Source: CAZNNH01 sp964574335
GTDB taxonomy: Bacteria; Acidobacteriota; Vicinamibacteria; Fen-336
DNA length: 19,704 nt
Direction: 5' to 3'
Assembly (NCBI GenBank): GCA_964574335.1
Contig: CAZNNH010000116.1
Coordinates: 1-19,704, forward strand
Numbering within the stretch: position 1 is the stretch's first letter; the number at the start of each line of letters is the position of its first letter. The position numbers and the translations under genes were made by a program. The notes under the pieces are model-generated. The model had not been told where the DNA came from. It made no database searches and saw only the letters and a list, made by a program, of their open reading frames with translations. Of the stretch, positions 18,652 to 19,704 are shown piece after piece.

Positions 18652-18979
18652 GTTCGGCGACGTCGTTCTCGTCCCGTTCCCCTTCACAGACCAGACAACC
18701 AGCAAGAGGCGTCCCGCCACAGTCGTCAGCTCCTCGGCGTACCAGCGGCAGCGCTCGGATCTGATCATCATGGCCATCACCAGCCAGGCGAAAGGCCGCC
18801 TGGGCGTCGGAGAGTCCACTATCAGCGACTGGCAGGGTGCTGGCCTGCTCAAGCCATCGGTAGCCAAGCCCGTCTTGGCCACCGTCGAGCGCAAGCTCGT
18901 GATCAAGCGACTGGGCCGGCTCAAACAGGCTGACCTCACCAGCCTTCAGGCCGCGCTGCGGGCAATGCTCGGGCCATAG
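18629..18979 (+). CDS. Type II toxin, MazF/PemK family endoribonuclease
   Basis: A 116-residue PemK/MazF-fold protein, predicted to be a sequence-specific endoribonuclease that stops translation when its antitoxin is lost. Characteristic residues are SRFGDVVLVPFPFTDQTTSK, KRRPATVVSSSAYQ, DLIIMAITSQ, and later AGLLKPSVAKPVLATVERKL. The conserved Arg in RRPA and the Thr/Ser of AITSQ correspond to active-site positions of the family. The only usable start before the GDVV strand is ATG 18629, inside the antitoxin gene, so translation is probably coupled. The protein is slightly longer and more basic at the C-terminus than minimal MazF. The target sequence cannot be predicted. Confidence 0.9.
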   Translation: MPSTTTSRFGDVVLVPFPFTDQTTSKRRPATVVSSSAYQRQRSDLIIMAITSQAKGRLGVGESTISDWQGAGLLKPSVAKPVLATVERKLVIKRLGRLKQADLTSLQAALRAMLGP

Positions 18980-18984
18980 CCACC

Positions 18985-19508
18985 GTGAAGCTCCGCGAGA
19001 TCGCGAGCCGCCTCATCTTCGCCGACGAGTCGACCGAGGTGCCCGACGGTGATCTGGCCAGCAGCCTGCGCGCCATGCGCGTGGCCGGCCGGAAATCCCT
19101 CGAAGCGGTCGACGACCACGACGGCATCGTGGTCCGCTTCGGCCACACCACGGCCATTGGGCGAGCTGGAGGTTCGGCAGCGCCCTGGGCCAGCTCCGCG
19201 GCGTCTTCGGCGTCCGCATCGCCGCACAGGATGGCCTCGACGTGGAAGACGATCTCGCTCGAATCCTGCCCGTCAGCGACGCCGAAGTGGATCCCGAACA
19301 GCCTCCGAAAGGGCAAGCCGCGCCGTCACGCGCCGTGAAGACGGTGCCACCGACATCGCGGCGCGCGCCGCCCAGCAGCCCCCTCCTCCGCCCCGCTGGC
19401 ACGCCCCCTCGCTCGGCGCTCCACTCGCGTGCCGTCCCCAGCGTCGACGGGCTCGAGGCGCCCCGCGGGAGTTCCCGCCGTAGGCGACGAATTCGGACAC
19501 TACAGTGA
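18985..19508 (+). pseudogene. Frame-broken coding remnant, function unknown
   Basis: Beginning at GTG 18985, five bases after the toxin stop, about 57 codons have strong GC third-position bias and read VKLREIASRLIFADESTEVP and DDHDGIVVRFGHT. After about 19150-19170 that frame becomes low-quality Ala/Ser-rich sequence. The next frame (for example FGSALGQLRGVFGVRIAAQD and DVEDDLARILPVSDAEVDPE) then looks like coding sequence as far as about 19310. Another frame looks coding-like briefly at about 19340-19380. At least one frameshift is therefore likely, natural or from sequencing. In the second frame the stop is at 19506-19508, but coding character is gone well before it. I do not recognise the family. 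Its position after the toxin suggests a former third gene or an unrelated accessory gene. Confidence 0.5.
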
Positions 19509-19551
19509 TCCAGGAGGACACCTGGTGACGGAATCGGACACCAGGTGACGG
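19495..19551. repeat. Three spaced copies of a GGACAC...GTGA repeat, possible mobile-element end
   Basis: GGACACTACAGTGATCC (from 19495), GGACACCTGGTGACGG (19516-19531) and GGACACCAGGTGACGG (19536-19551) are spaced 21 and 20 bases apart. The last two differ at one base. Each contains a near-palindrome (CACCTGGTG or CACCAGGTG). Short repeats at about one-helical-turn multiples are typical of transposase-binding ends, for example in IS21-like elements. No transposase gene is visible. Confidence 0.5.
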
Positions 19552-19704
19552 CCCGTTCCTCCAAGGCCGTGACGAGGGAGACGGCCACCAGCTCGTCGGC
19601 GATTCGTCCACATCGAGCCGCGCAAGCATGGCCGCTCCGCTGACAGAAGCCTGTGGGCGGCAGCCCGAGACCCGCCTTCGAAGAGCCGTCCACCAGATTC
19701 AGCC
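19509..19704. other. Right-end stretch with no recognisable gene
   Basis: From 19509 to the window end I see the repeat cluster and then about 150 bases with no convincing gene on either strand. A minus-strand frame is open through much of it and could be the end of a gene lying outside the window, but it shows no motif I know. Confidence 0.4.

Overview
The window is a GC-rich bacterial chromosome segment. Codons almost always end in G or C, genes are tightly packed, and several neighbours overlap by 4-8 bases. It reads mostly as core chromosome: cell-wall and envelope genes, secA, guaB, tsaE, uppP and a comM-type gene. SecA, the M23 peptidase with its short cytoplasmic N-terminus, and several lipoproteins indicate a diderm. 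Overall gene style suggests Acidobacteriota or a former-deltaproteobacterial group such as Myxococcota. This is an impression from memory, not a placement.

Left part (2-5688, plus strand). The window opens inside a CoA-acylating aldehyde dehydrogenase of the EutE/PduP type. Its reading frame is broken by a 10-N scaffold gap that looks like an assembly artefact. Its C-terminal tail suggests a bacterial microcompartment enzyme. Overlapping its stop codon is a lipoprotein lytic transglycosylase with a LysM domain. A YifB/ComM AAA+ protein and a membrane-anchored coiled-coil M23 (LytM) endopeptidase follow.

Middle (5878-13045, plus strand). secA carries an unusually long insertion in its second nucleotide-binding domain. 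It is followed by guaB (IMP dehydrogenase), a small lipoprotein built from two similar halves, and a radical SAM/SPASM protein with an extra N-terminal beta-rich domain. The last three are separated by 5 bases or overlap by 4, so they are probably cotranscribed.

Convergent block (13056-17291, minus strand). Read in transcription order, this is uppP, a bifunctional NAD(P)HX epimerase/dehydratase, tsaE, and a lipoprotein of the sulfatase/alkaline-phosphatase fold. The last three genes overlap. The sulfatase-like enzyme lacks the formylglycine motif and has a threonine where the catalytic cysteine would be, so it is more likely a phosphotransferase or phosphatase-like enzyme than a sulfatase.

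Right end (17352-19704, plus strand). A class IV PLP aminotransferase diverges from uppP. A type II toxin-antitoxin pair follows (a small acidic antitoxin and a MazF/PemK toxin, overlapping by 23 bases), then a frame-broken coding remnant. Last is a stretch without a recognisable gene that holds three spaced copies of a GGACAC...GTGA repeat resembling a mobile-element end. This end is the accessory part of the window.

No rRNA, tRNA or CRISPR array was seen. No clearly new multi-gene system was found. The best leads are the radical SAM protein with its duplicated-domain lipoprotein partner, the threonine-type sulfatase-fold lipoprotein next to uppP, and the SecA insertion.
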